From: Spectribacter acetivorans
Lineage (GTDB): Bacteria > Pseudomonadota > Gammaproteobacteria > Nevskiales > Salinisphaeraceae
Direction: 5' to 3'
Length of the DNA stretch: 64,000 nucleotides
Assembly: GCF_031846305.1 (NCBI RefSeq)
Contig: NZ_JAVRHY010000001.1
Span: forward strand, 310,001 to 374,000
How positions within the stretch are numbered: the stretch's first letter is position 1; each line of letters starts with the position of its first letter. The notes under the pieces are model-generated. The model was not told the DNA's origin. It did not search any database and saw only the letters and a program-made list of their open reading frames with translations. The translations under genes were made by a program, and so were the position numbers. Below, piece by piece: positions 7,818 to 16,841 of this stretch.

Positions 7818-9983
7818 ATGTTGTATCAACTGCGAACGGGCGCGCTGGCCGCGCTGTTACTGCTGCCGGCCGGCCTGGCCCTGGCCGCCACCGACCGCGG
7901 CCAGGCCGCCGAGCAACAGCGGGCGGTCGCCATGACCCAGGAGCGGGCCTTCGACCTGCTGTCGGCCCGCCGGGGCGAGGCCCAGTCCGTGGCTTTCCCC
8001 GCGGAAACCGATGTCTCGATATTCATCGGCATCAACGTACCGTCCTTCGTACTGGAGGAGGTCACGCTGTTCCTTGATGGCCGGCGGGTGACCAACAAGC
8101 GCTATTCCCGCGCCGAGGCCCTGCTGCTGCACAGCGACGAGCGGCGGCTCGACCGGGTGGTGCGCACCAACGTCGAACCCGGCTCGCATCGGGTGCGGCT
8201 CGAGTTCGCGGGACGCCTGCGGGATGCCGAGCCGGACGGGACGCAACTCACCGGCGAGATCGATCTCGAGTTCGACAAGGGCGAGGCCCGCAAAGCGCTG
8301 ATCCTGCCGGCCGCCCCCGCCGCGCTGCAGATGAACCGGCGGCTCGACCCCAAGCCGTGGCAGTGGCGCGAGGAAGCCGAAGACCCGCGCCTGGCCCTCA
8401 CTCGCTATCTGCGCGCCCGCGACCAGTCCTTCGAGGCCATGATCGAACTGATCGACATGGCTGCAGTCAGCGGGCAGGAAAACCTCAAGCCGGCCTACTT
8501 CGCCCTGCTTGCCCACGTCTATCTCGACTTCGGCATGGCCGAGCAGGCGGAACAGGCGGTGGAGACGTACACACGGCTCGGCGCCGAGCGCGAACCGTTC
8601 GAGGATATCCGCCTGCGCCTGGCCGAGCTGGATCTCAAGCGCGGCAATTACGGCCCGGCCGGCCGTCGGCTGGACAAAGCGAAACAGTTTCTTACCCCGG
8701 CGCAGCGGGTGCGCTGGCAGGATACGCTCTCGCGCCTGCAGATGGCCGAAGGCGCCTTCGCGCAGGCCGCGGCCACGCTGGCCAGCGGCGAGAACGCGCT
8801 GGAAGTCATCACCGAGGTGGACGACGCCAACAACCAGAGCCTGACCATGCGCTACAACCTGGCGGTCGCCTGGCTGCGCAGCGGGGAGGTGGCCAAGGGC
8901 CGAACGCTGCTGGACCGGATCGGCAGGCTGACGCCGTTCACGCCGGCACAACGCTTGCTTCGCGATCGTGCGAACGTGCTGCTGGGGTTCAGTTTCCTCA
9001 ACGCCGACCAGAGCGCCACCGCCAAGCACATGTTCCAGCGGGTCCGTCTGCACGGGCCGCTGTCCCCGGTAGCCCTGCTGGGGCTGGGCCGGGCCGAGAT
9101 CACGCCACCCGGCGACCGCCAGCAGCGGGTCGCGATCGGCGACGAGCCCGAGGCCGGGACCTACGGTATTGCCGACACCGAATCCGGCCGTCTGCAGCGC
9201 AGCGACCAGCGCGACCGCTTCAGTGCGGATGGTTACAGCAAGGTACAGCTCGGTACCTATCCCATCGCAGATATCGCCGCCGAGGAAGAACAGCAGCGCC
9301 AGCGGGCGCTGGTGGCCTGGCAGACGCTGACCCAGCGCAATCCCCGCCACGAGGCGGTGCAGGAGGCGCTGGTGGCGATTCCCTATCTGCTGGAGGAATT
9401 CGAAGCCTACGGCGCCGCCCAGCAGCAGTACGCGCAGGCCATGGACATGCTGCAGGCGGTGCGTGACGAGCTGACGCGCGCGATCGAGGGACTGGAAGGC
9501 GGCGAACCGGTGTCGCTGCCGGCGGCGGGTGACTCGCTCACGGCGCTGGGCCGCGAGTGGCGCCGTCAGGCCCTGGGCGACTCGCTGGCCAGCTCGCGCT
9601 GGGTCCAGCGAATGCTGGCCTCCAACGCGTTCAGCGAACCGCTGGCCAACATCCGGCGCATCCGCCGGTTGCAGACGGCGCTGGCGCAGGCGCCTACTGC
9701 CACGGCGCGCCCGGTGGCCTATGACGGCGGCGCGTCACGGGCCGTGGCCGGGCAGGTGGACAGCCGGGTCATGGCGATGCTGGACAAGGCGGCGGACACC
9801 GAAATCCAGCGCCTGGCCTCGGTGGCCATCGACACACTCGCCACCCAGCGCGAGCAGCTGGACCGTTTCCTGCAGGCGGTTCGCTACGGCGTGGCGCGCA
9901 TGCATCTGCGGCCGGCGCTGCGTGAGCAGGAAGAAGCCGAGGCCGAGGGTGAGGACAGCGGCGTGAAGGATTTCGCGCCGTAG
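7818..9983 (+). CDS. secreted TPR-like repeat protein of unknown function
   Basis: A 721-residue protein that I cannot assign to a named family. It starts at ATG 7818, where a clear signal peptide begins (MLYQLRTGALAALLLLPAGL, cleaved after LALA); an upstream in-frame extension would overlap the thiolase and lacks a signal. An N-terminal beta-rich stretch (about residues 25-170) is followed by a long Ala/Leu/Arg-rich helical region with TPR-like spacing (around 200-560), and a charged, Glu-rich tail. It lies 79 bp after the thiolase and converges tail to tail, with a 9-bp gap, on the LuxR-type regulator. Periplasmic scaffold is the simplest guess. Confidence 0.8.
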   Translation: MLYQLRTGALAALLLLPAGLALAATDRGQAAEQQRAVAMTQERAFDLLSARRGEAQSVAFPAETDVSIFIGINVPSFVLEEVTLFLDGRRVTNKRYSRAEALLLHSDERRLDRVVRTNVEPGSHRVRLEFAGRLRDAEPDGTQLTGEIDLEFDKGEARKALILPAAPAALQMNRRLDPKPWQWREEAEDPRLALTRYLRARDQSFEAMIELIDMAAVSGQENLKPAYFALLAHVYLDFGMAEQAEQAVETYTRLGAEREPFEDIRLRLAELDLKRGNYGPAGRRLDKAKQFLTPAQRVRWQDTLSRLQMAEGAFAQAAATLASGENALEVITEVDDANNQSLTMRYNLAVAWLRSGEVAKGRTLLDRIGRLTPFTPAQRLLRDRANVLLGFSFLNADQSATAKHMFQRVRLHGPLSPVALLGLGRAEITPPGDRQQRVAIGDEPEAGTYGIADTESGRLQRSDQRDRFSADGYSKVQLGTYPIADIAAEEEQQRQRALVAWQTLTQRNPRHEAVQEALVAIPYLLEEFEAYGAAQQQYAQAMDMLQAVRDELTRAIEGLEGGEPVSLPAAGDSLTALGREWRRQALGDSLASSRWVQRMLASNAFSEPLANIRRIRRLQTALAQAPTATARPVAYDGGASRAVAGQVDSRVMAMLDKAADTEIQRLASVAIDTLATQREQLDRFLQAVRYGVARMHLRPALREQEEAEAEGEDSGVKDFAP

Positions 9984-9992
9984 CGTGAGCCG

Positions 9993-12815
9993 CTACAGCA
10001 GCTGCATGTGCCGGGCGGCGCTGATCGCCTGCACCCGGCTGTTGACCCCGAGTTTCGAGTAAATGTTCTTGAGGTGGAATTTCACGGTGTTCTCGGACAC
10101 GAACACGTGACGGGCGATGTCCTTGTTGGAGGCCCCGTTGGCCAGCAACTGCAGGATTTCGCTCTCGCGTTCGGTCAGGGGTTCGAGCGGGCGGTGGGGA
10201 TCCCCGGCCGGGGTGCGGACCGCGTCGGCATCCACCACGCCGGCGGTGGCCAGAATGCGCACCACGAACTGCTGCACGGGGCCCTCGGCGCCTTCCACGC
10301 CGGCGCTGCTGGTCAGTATTGCCAGATCGCTGCGCAGCAGGTCGATCACCGCCGGGCCTTCCTCCAGGAAGGTCCGGACCAGGCCGGCCGGCGCCGCCAG
10401 ATTGAGCGCCCGTCGCAGCGAGCGATGGGCCGCGTTGGCGTTGTCGAGGCGGCGGTGGCCGATGGCCTCCAGGATATGCAGCTTGATCTGCCGCCGGGTC
10501 CGCCGCTGGGCGGCGGCCGCGGATTGTTCGGTCGAGATCAGGCGCATGGCCGCTTCCGGATTGGCCTCGCGCAGGCCCAGCCGGATTCTGCCGATGGCCT
10601 CGCCGGCGGTGTCCTCTGCAAACGGCAGCCACCCGGTCGGTAGCGGCGCCGGTTCGGCCTGGATCGCGGCGGCAATGCGCCGCGCATGGTCGACTTCGTC
10701 AGCTGCCAGTGCCCGACGTACCCGCTCCCAGCCGACCAGTCGCAGCAGCCGCGGCCAGCGACTGGCATGGCCGAGGGTTTCCGCCTCCTCGAGGACGGTG
10801 GTGGCGCGCTTGCCGTCGCCGCGGCTGTCATGGATGCGGGCGGCGGAGAAATAGGCCAGCGCCAGGTAGTCCAGCAGCGCGGCGTCGGCGATCACATCGT
10901 GATAACGCCGGAACTGGTCCAGCGCGGTGTCGATGTCGTCGACCTCGTACAGGGCGTGCACGTAGCAGGCCACGATCGCGGCCGAGGCGAAGGAGTCGTC
11001 CACCTGCACCCGCGGCTCGTCCAGACACTGCCGGAACATGCCGATGGCGTCCTGCGTCTGCCCCTGCAGCAGCAGGTTCATGGCGGCCGTACCCACCGAA
11101 TAGCCCCAGCTGAAGGTGGCGTCGCCGCGGTCCGAGTGGGCGCGGGCCAGCGACAGGATTTCGCGGGCGGATTCGAACTCGCCCCGGGTCATCGCCAGAT
11201 AGCCTTCCAGATTGGCCGCCGCCCCTAGTTCGAAGGCGTGAAAGCCCTCGACCTGGCTGTCGCGCACGTCCATGGTGGCCACGATGTCGGCGGCCTCCTG
11301 AATGTCATCCCGGACCACCGCGGCCATCGACAGCACTACGGCCGGATGGGTCTGCATGCGGGCCCGCTCGGTGGCGGGGATGTCCTCGATCATGGCCAGC
11401 AGGGGGGCGAGCTTGCGGTGCCGGCGCAGGAATGTCAGCGCCCAGACAATCTTGACCACCAGGTCCGGGTTGGCCCGCAACTGCCTGGCGGGGATGCGCT
11501 CGCTCCAGCGCTCCACGGTCATCAGATTGCCCTCGGCAATCAGCATGGTGGTCCAGCTGTCCAGAATCCGGGCGCCGAAGTCGGCGTCGCCGCTGGCGAG
11601 GGCATGGTGGATGGCCTCCTCGTGCAGGCCGTGGTCGTGGAACCAGCGGGCGGCTCGCTCGTGGATGCGGCGGGCGGCCTCCGGGTCCTGTTCCTGCAAC
11701 TGGTCGGCCAGGAACGAGGAGAACAGGGTGTGGTACTTGAACCAGTAGCCTTCAGCGTCGAGGCTGCGCAGGAACAGGCCGGCGCTTTCCAGCGCCTGCA
11801 GCATGCGCTGGGCGTCGTCGCGTTCGAGCACCGCATTGCACAACGGCGCCGACAACCGCGTGAGCAGTGAGCTCTGCAACAGGAATTGCTGGACCGCCGG
11901 GGTCTGCAGCTGCAGCACATTGTCGGCCAGGTAGTCCGCCAGCGGGCGGGGCCGGAAATCGGCGATGTCGCGCAGCGATTCGCGTACCGACGGCTGGGCG
12001 AGCGACAGCCGGTAGAGCTGCACCGCGGCGGGCCAGCCTTCGGTGCGGTCGTGAATGGCGGCGGTTTCCTCCGGCCGCATGCCCAGGTCGCTGACGTCCT
12101 GGAAGAAGCGGACCACCTCGTCCCGGGAAAAGCACAGATCCGCCGGCCGGATCACCATCGCCCGGTTGTTCACCTCGAGGCGCGACAGCCCCACCCGCGG
12201 CAGGGTGCGGGTGCCCACGAAAATGCGCACCTCCGCCGGTACCGATTCGAACAGGTTGCGGAAGAAGCTCAGGACCGGGCGGTTGGACAGGGTCTGGAAC
12301 TCGTCCAGGAACAGCGCCACCGGGCGGCCGATGGCCACCAGCTGCGTGGTCAGCCAGTCCGCGTGCTGGGTACGCCCCCGCGCCTGAGTCGGGATATCCT
12401 GCGCGTCTTCCCGGCTCGCCACGGTATCCACCAGTGCCTGCATGTGGGCGGCGAAGCGCGTGATGTCGTTATCAGCCTCGTCGAAGGTCAGCCAGCCGCA
12501 GCGCATGCCCTGGGCGTCGCAGGCGCTCCAGGCCTGTTGCAGCAGGGTCGTCTTGCCGTGACCGGCGGGGGCCTGGAGTAGCACCACGCGCGGGCTGTTG
12601 CGGCCGAGAATCCGTTGCAGAATGGCATCCCGGCGTACCGCGCCCGGCGTGCCGGCCGGTGCGAACAGCTTGTGAGCAATCACCTGATCGCCCGTCCGGC
12701 GCGTTTGCCGCTGGCGGCGACTCAACCGCGGCACCCCTCGGCGACGATCGGCCACCGGGTTGGTGGTGGATTCATGAGCAACTCCCGCATCGACCATGCA
12801 GCCGGGTGGAAGCAC
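9993..12815 (-). CDS. MalT/AlkS-type LuxR-family transcriptional activator
   Basis: A 940-residue regulator of the large ATP-binding LuxR class (MalT, AlkS). The N-terminal NTPase carries Walker A APAGHGKT (residues 82-89) and an LFLDEFQ Walker B-like stretch. A long helical-repeat sensor region follows, and the C-terminal LuxR helix-turn-helix begins LTERESEILQLLANGASNKD and ends with a SKLGV turn. Such proteins bind a small inducer plus ATP and oligomerise on target promoters. The start is uncertain: the ATG at 12815 opens the frame, but the conserved part begins near residue 46 (VIAHKLFAP) and no convincing ribosome-binding site is seen for any candidate. It converges on the envelope cluster and diverges from cioAB; alkB lies about 4.5 kb away. 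Confidence 0.88.
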   Translation of the reverse strand: MLPPGCMVDAGVAHESTTNPVADRRRGVPRLSRRQRQTRRTGDQVIAHKLFAPAGTPGAVRRDAILQRILGRNSPRVVLLQAPAGHGKTTLLQQAWSACDAQGMRCGWLTFDEADNDITRFAAHMQALVDTVASREDAQDIPTQARGRTQHADWLTTQLVAIGRPVALFLDEFQTLSNRPVLSFFRNLFESVPAEVRIFVGTRTLPRVGLSRLEVNNRAMVIRPADLCFSRDEVVRFFQDVSDLGMRPEETAAIHDRTEGWPAAVQLYRLSLAQPSVRESLRDIADFRPRPLADYLADNVLQLQTPAVQQFLLQSSLLTRLSAPLCNAVLERDDAQRMLQALESAGLFLRSLDAEGYWFKYHTLFSSFLADQLQEQDPEAARRIHERAARWFHDHGLHEEAIHHALASGDADFGARILDSWTTMLIAEGNLMTVERWSERIPARQLRANPDLVVKIVWALTFLRRHRKLAPLLAMIEDIPATERARMQTHPAVVLSMAAVVRDDIQEAADIVATMDVRDSQVEGFHAFELGAAANLEGYLAMTRGEFESAREILSLARAHSDRGDATFSWGYSVGTAAMNLLLQGQTQDAIGMFRQCLDEPRVQVDDSFASAAIVACYVHALYEVDDIDTALDQFRRYHDVIADAALLDYLALAYFSAARIHDSRGDGKRATTVLEEAETLGHASRWPRLLRLVGWERVRRALAADEVDHARRIAAAIQAEPAPLPTGWLPFAEDTAGEAIGRIRLGLREANPEAAMRLISTEQSAAAAQRRTRRQIKLHILEAIGHRRLDNANAAHRSLRRALNLAAPAGLVRTFLEEGPAVIDLLRSDLAILTSSAGVEGAEGPVQQFVVRILATAGVVDADAVRTPAGDPHRPLEPLTERESEILQLLANGASNKDIARHVFVSENTVKFHLKNIYSKLGVNSRVQAISAARHMQLL

Positions 12816-13027
12816 GGTATCCGGCGGGCCAGCCCGCGGGCGTGGCGCGCATCGGGCCGACTGTCAGCGCCGGCGACGATTGTTATGGTGGCCGCTACTA
12901 AACCGTGCCGGACCGGTCAGCGTCAACTGAGCAGGCCGTAATCTTTTCTACTGCGGCGCACAATGCGGTAGCATGTCGAGTTGTCTGCCATTCGGCTTAA
13001 TACCCCACGGGGTAGCAGGGGCCTGCC
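12816..13027. other. divergent intergenic region, LuxR-type regulator / cioAB
   Basis: A 212-bp gap holding both gene starts. A short perfect inverted repeat, TACCCC-AC-GGGGTA (13001-13014), lies 13 bases before the cioA ATG and could fold in the mRNA next to the ribosome-binding site. I see no convincing FNR or Anr box (TTGAT-N4-ATCAA) and no clear -35/-10 pair. Confidence 0.4.
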
Positions 13028-14404
13028 ATGGATGCGTTACTTCTTTCCCGCCTGCAATTCGCCTTCGTGGTCAGCTTCCACATCCTGTTTCCGGCCTTCA
13101 CCATCGGGCTGGCAAGCTGGCTGGCCATGCTCGAAGGCCTGTGGCTGGGCACCGGCAAGGATGTCTTCCGCCGGCTCTATCGCTTCTGGGTGAAGATATT
13201 CGCGGTGTCGTTCGGCATGGGTGTTGTGTCGGGCATCGTGATGAGCTTCCAGTTCGGCACCAACTGGAGTGTGTTCGCCGAGGCCACCGGCAATGTGCTG
13301 GGCCCGCTGCTGTCGTACGAGGTGCTCACGGCCTTCTTCCTGGAGGCGACGTTCCTCGGCATCATGCTGTTCGGCTGGGATCGCGTGGGCCGTGGCCTGC
13401 ACTTCCTGGCCACGGTGATGGTGGCGGTGGGCACGTTGTTGTCCACCTTCTGGATTCTGTCCGCCAATTCCTGGATGCACACGCCCGCGGGCTTCGAACT
13501 GCGCGACGGCATCTTCCATCCCACCGACTGGTGGGCGATCGTGTTCAACCCGTCGTTTCCCTATCGTCTGGCCCACATGGTGCTGGCGGCCTACCTGACC
13601 ACGGCATTCGTGATTCTCGGAGTGGCGGCCTGGTACCTGCGCCGTGGGCTGGCGCCCCAGGGGGCGAAGGTGATGCTGGCCATGGGCGTGGGTTTCATCG
13701 CCATCACTGCGCCGCTGCAGATCGTGGCCGGCGATTTCCACGGGCTGAACGTGCAGGAGCACCAGCCGGCCAAGATAGCGGCGATGGAGGGCCACTGGGA
13801 AACCCGGCGCGGGGCCCCGCTGTATCTGTTTGCGATACCTGATCCGGCGAACGAGACCAATCATTACGAAATCGCCATCCCGAAGCTGGGCAGCCTGATC
13901 CTGGCGCATGATCTGGACGGCGAAGTGCTGGGACTGGATGCGTTCCCGGTGGAAGACCGTCCGCCGGTGATTCCGGTGTTCTACGCCTTCCGGGTGATGG
14001 TGGCGCTGGGGATGCTGATGCTGCTCGCGGCGGTCTGGGGGCTGTGGCTGTGGTGGCGCGGCCGGTTGTTCGAGCCCGGCTGGTATCACCGCTTCATGGT
14101 CTGGATGGCGCCGGCCGGCTTCGTGGCGGTGCTGGCCGGCTGGTTTACCGCGGAAATCGGGCGTCAGCCGTGGGTGGTCTATGGTGTGATGCGCACCGCC
14201 GACGCGGTGTCGCCGATTCCCGCCGGCGCAGTGGCCGCCAGCCTGATCACGTTCGTGTGTGTCTACTCCGTGGTGTTCGGCGCCGGGCTCTACTACATCC
14301 TGCGGCTGATCCGGCAGGGGCCGGAAGCACCGCCACCACGCACGTCCGGCTTCAAGACCCCGGCGCGGCCGATGTCGCTGCCGGACGAGCTCCCGGAGGA
14401 TTGA
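13028..14404 (+). CDS. cioA: cytochrome bd-type quinol oxidase subunit I (CIO type)
   Basis: A 458-residue subunit I of the bd-type quinol oxidase, an inner-membrane terminal oxidase that reduces oxygen to water without pumping protons. Visible are the N-terminal RLQFAFVVSFHILFPAFTIG with an axial heme His, the GVVSGIVMSFQFGTNW helix, HMVLAAYLTTAF, and the quinol-oxidising region (APLQIVAGDFHG, the QEHQPAKIAAMEGHW block, GWFTAEIGRQPW). The loop after the QEHQPAK block is short, as in cyanide-insensitive oxidases (CioA) rather than the long-Q-loop E. coli CydA. It starts with an operon: subunit II follows after 2 bp and then a DUF2474 peptide. Confidence 0.95.
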   Translation: MDALLLSRLQFAFVVSFHILFPAFTIGLASWLAMLEGLWLGTGKDVFRRLYRFWVKIFAVSFGMGVVSGIVMSFQFGTNWSVFAEATGNVLGPLLSYEVLTAFFLEATFLGIMLFGWDRVGRGLHFLATVMVAVGTLLSTFWILSANSWMHTPAGFELRDGIFHPTDWWAIVFNPSFPYRLAHMVLAAYLTTAFVILGVAAWYLRRGLAPQGAKVMLAMGVGFIAITAPLQIVAGDFHGLNVQEHQPAKIAAMEGHWETRRGAPLYLFAIPDPANETNHYEIAIPKLGSLILAHDLDGEVLGLDAFPVEDRPPVIPVFYAFRVMVALGMLMLLAAVWGLWLWWRGRLFEPGWYHRFMVWMAPAGFVAVLAGWFTAEIGRQPWVVYGVMRTADAVSPIPAGAVAASLITFVCVYSVVFGAGLYYILRLIRQGPEAPPPRTSGFKTPARPMSLPDELPED

Positions 14405-14406
14405 CC

Positions 14407-15408
14407 ATGGTGGAATGGCTTCCCCTGATCTGGTTCGGAATCATCGGCTTCGGCGTATTCATGTACGTGCTGCTGGACGGCTTCGTGCTGGGCATCGGCA
14501 TGCTGTCGCGCCTGGCTGCCACCGAGGAAGAGCGCGACATCATGATGAACTCGGTCGCCCCCATCTGGGACGGCAACGAGACCTGGCTGGTGCTGGGCGG
14601 GGCCGGTCTGCTGGCGGCGTTCCCCCCGGTCTATTCGGCCATGCTGACGGCGCTGTACCTGCCGCTGACGCTGATGCTGATCGCGCTGATCTTCCGCGGC
14701 GTGGCGTTCGAGTTCCGGTTCAAGGCGCGCGACAAGCGGGGCTGGAATCTGGCCTTCCAGGCCGGGTCGGTAGTGGTCACCTTCTGCCAGGGCGTTTCGC
14801 TGGGCGCACTGGTCCACGGGATCAACGTGGTAAACAATCAGTATGCCGGCGGCAGTTTCGAATGGCTGTCCCCGTTTGCCCTGATGACCGGGCTGGCGCT
14901 GGTGGCCGGGTATGCCCTGCTCGGCGCCACCTGGCTGGTGATCAAGGCGGAAGGGCCGCTGCAGACCCGTGCCTACGGCTGGAGCCGCACATTGCTGGCC
15001 GCCGTGGTGGTATTCATGGCCCTGGTCAGCCTGTGGGTGCCGTTTCTCGATGACGCCTATGCCCAGCGCTGGTTCGGCTGGCCCAACATCGTCTGGTTGC
15101 TGCCGGTGCCGGTTATCACCCTGGCGCTGTGCGCGGGGCTGTACCGCAGCCTGGGCCGACGGGCCACGTTCAAGCCGTTTCTGTACTCGCTGGGGCTGTT
15201 CGCGGTGGGTTATGCGGGGCTGGCCATTTCCATCTGGCCGCATATCCTGCCGCCGCACCTGACCATCTGGAACGCGGCCTCGCCGCCCGCCACCCAGGGC
15301 TTCCTGCTGGTCGGGCTGGTTGCGCTGCTGCCCTTCATCCTGTTCTACACCGCTTACTCGTACTGGGTATTCCGCGGCAAGGTCACCGCCTCGACGGGGT
15401 ACCATTGA
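14407..15408 (+). CDS. cioB: cytochrome bd-type quinol oxidase subunit II
   Basis: A 333-residue subunit II, starting at ATG 14407 two bases after the cioA stop. It has the family's conserved start (LPLIWFGIIGFGVFMYVLLDGF), the APIWDGNETWLVLGG block, and about eight hydrophobic helices. It pairs with subunit I in the inner membrane to make the functional oxidase. The 5' reading frame extends further upstream but overlaps cioA and lacks the conserved N-terminus, so the short start is preferred. Confidence 0.95.
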   Translation: MVEWLPLIWFGIIGFGVFMYVLLDGFVLGIGMLSRLAATEEERDIMMNSVAPIWDGNETWLVLGGAGLLAAFPPVYSAMLTALYLPLTLMLIALIFRGVAFEFRFKARDKRGWNLAFQAGSVVVTFCQGVSLGALVHGINVVNNQYAGGSFEWLSPFALMTGLALVAGYALLGATWLVIKAEGPLQTRAYGWSRTLLAAVVVFMALVSLWVPFLDDAYAQRWFGWPNIVWLLPVPVITLALCAGLYRSLGRRATFKPFLYSLGLFAVGYAGLAISIWPHILPPHLTIWNAASPPATQGFLLVGLVALLPFILFYTAYSYWVFRGKVTASTGYH

Positions 15409-15554
15409 ACCGGCAGGATGAGGAAACGCGGCCGCCGGTGCGGCGTTCGTGGCCGCAGCGGCTGGCCTGGTTCGCCGGCCTCTGGCTGGCCGGCCTGGTG
15501 GTCGTCGGCGGGGGCGCCTACGGCCTGCGGGCGCTGATCAGCCTGCTTTACTGA
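15405..15554 (+). CDS. DUF2474-type small membrane peptide of the bd oxidase operon
   Basis: A 49-residue peptide with a basic N-terminus and one transmembrane helix (QRLAWFAGLWLAGLVVVGGG), matching the size and pattern of DUF2474 peptides found after cioAB; the functional parallel is CydX, which stabilises E. coli bd oxidase. The most likely start is TTG 15405, which overlaps the cioB stop by 3-4 bases and implies translational coupling. No in-frame ATG exists. Its stop overlaps the 3' end of the convergent DsbA-like gene by 7 bases. Confidence 0.72.
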   Translation: MNRQDEETRPPVRRSWPQRLAWFAGLWLAGLVVVGGGAYGLRALISLLY

Positions 15555-16294
15555 CCCGCGGTCCGCAGCTGGGTGTCGATTTCGGCGGCGATGGTGTCGT
15601 AATCGACCACCCCGGGAAATACCTTGTTGCCCACCATGGTTGTCGGGGTGGAGGTCACGCGCAGCTGCTCGGCTACGGCCGCGCTCTGGGCCACCCGCTG
15701 GTCGGCTGCCCCCTCGTCCAGACACTGTTCCAGGGCATCAGCGTCGACGCCGCTTTCCACCGCCATATCGAGGAACTCGTTGGTCACGTTGCCGGCCGAG
15801 GACCAGCGGGACTGCCGCTCGAACAGGACTTCGTGGTACGCCCAGAACTCGCCCTGCCGCCCGGCGCAGCGGGCCGCCGCCGCCGCCTGGCGCGCATGCT
15901 GATGCATGGGCAGCGGGAAGTCGTAGAACACGAAGCGCACCTTGCCCTCGTCGGCATAGTTCTCGCGGATGCGCGCCGCAGTATCCGCGAAGGCGGCGCA
16001 GGCCGGGCACTGATAGTCGGCGAATTCCCGCACCACCACCGGCGCATCGTCCGGCCCGTAGGCCACGCCGCGGCGGTCGAATTCGGTGGCCAGCTGTTCC
16101 ATGGTCTGCGGGTCCAGCGTACGGCCGTCACGGCTTGCGGTGCTGTCGGTGCCGCCACCGCCGGTGATGCGATCACCGAACGTGATCACCAGCAACGCCA
16201 GGATGATGGCGCCGACGAACAGGCCGACGGGCACCACGAGGGCCCGGACGAGGCTGTTCTGCGGCGGCGGGTTGTCGGGGGTCTTGCGGCTCAC
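15548..16294 (-). CDS. membrane-anchored DsbA-like thioredoxin-fold protein
   Basis: A 248-residue protein with one N-terminal transmembrane segment (about residues 16-38) followed by a periplasmic thioredoxin domain of the DsbA/BdbD type. The active site is CPAC (residues 96-99) in REFADYQCPACAAF, and the cis-proline loop reads TSTPTTMV. It would oxidise or isomerise thiols in exported proteins. I chose GTG 16294 because GGAGA lies five bases upstream; the frame is open to an ATG at 16333 without such a site. It is transcribed toward cioAB and may serve cytochrome or metal-protein maturation, but that link rests on location only. Confidence 0.88.
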   Translation of the reverse strand: MSRKTPDNPPPQNSLVRALVVPVGLFVGAIILALLVITFGDRITGGGGTDSTASRDGRTLDPQTMEQLATEFDRRGVAYGPDDAPVVVREFADYQCPACAAFADTAARIRENYADEGKVRFVFYDFPLPMHQHARQAAAAARCAGRQGEFWAYHEVLFERQSRWSSAGNVTNEFLDMAVESGVDADALEQCLDEGAADQRVAQSAAVAEQLRVTSTPTTMVGNKVFPGVVDYDTIAAEIDTQLRTAGQ

Positions 16295-16370
16295 GCGGGT
16301 CTCCGGAAAATCAGCTGGAACGGCCGCGAGCATAGCCCAAACGGCCGTGCGAAATAAATCTGGCGGCGCC

Positions 16371-16841
16371 TCAGTGACAATGCTTGAGATTGCGGGTGAG
16401 CAGCCAGTAGTTCACCGGCCAGGCCGCGAGATAGCCGCAGGGCAGGGCCAGGCCGAAGCCGATCCAGAATATCGGCGCCGCCAGCGACCCGGCCTGCACA
16501 CCGCCCACGGCGTAATCGATGCCGTTCATGGCAATCTCCATCACGGAAATCGAGGCCACCTCGCCCAGCCAGACGGTCGCCAGCGCCGCGCCCAGGGCCA
16601 GGCCGTGATTACGCATGACCGTGACCGCCGCCAGGCTGATGCCGACCACGAAGGCCAGGACCACCGCGAGACTCATGGTCGCGAACGCGCCCCAGCCGGC
16701 CAGCGTGCCGATGACCAGCCCCAGCAGCTCGCCGATCCCGCAGCCGGTCAGGCAGTGCAGGGTGACGTGGGCAGAGGACTTGAACAGCCCGCTGGTGTGG
16801 CCGCCGTGTTCGCAGGTCTGATCGGTTGCGGTGTCGTTCAT
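16371..16841 (-). CDS. DUF4396 membrane protein with Cys/His-rich ends
   Basis: A 156-residue protein of the DUF4396 type with about four membrane helices. The conserved THLHC-like block is present as VTLHCLTGCGIGELLGLVIG. The cytosolic or periplasmic ends carry possible metal ligands: CEHGGH near residues 10-15 and a terminal KHCH. Its ATG overlaps the stop of the MerR-type gene by four bases (ATGA), so the two are translated together and share the MerR-type promoter upstream. A metal or metalloid transport or tolerance function follows from this context only; no family member with a proven function is known to me. Confidence 0.78.
   Translation of the reverse strand: MNDTATDQTCEHGGHTSGLFKSSAHVTLHCLTGCGIGELLGLVIGTLAGWGAFATMSLAVVLAFVVGISLAAVTVMRNHGLALGAALATVWLGEVASISVMEIAMNGIDYAVGGVQAGSLAAPIFWIGFGLALPCGYLAAWPVNYWLLTRNLKHCH

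Noticed and set aside
12816..13027. FNR/Anr box for cioAB
   Set aside because: No TTGAT-N4-ATCAA-like match found by eye in the gap.
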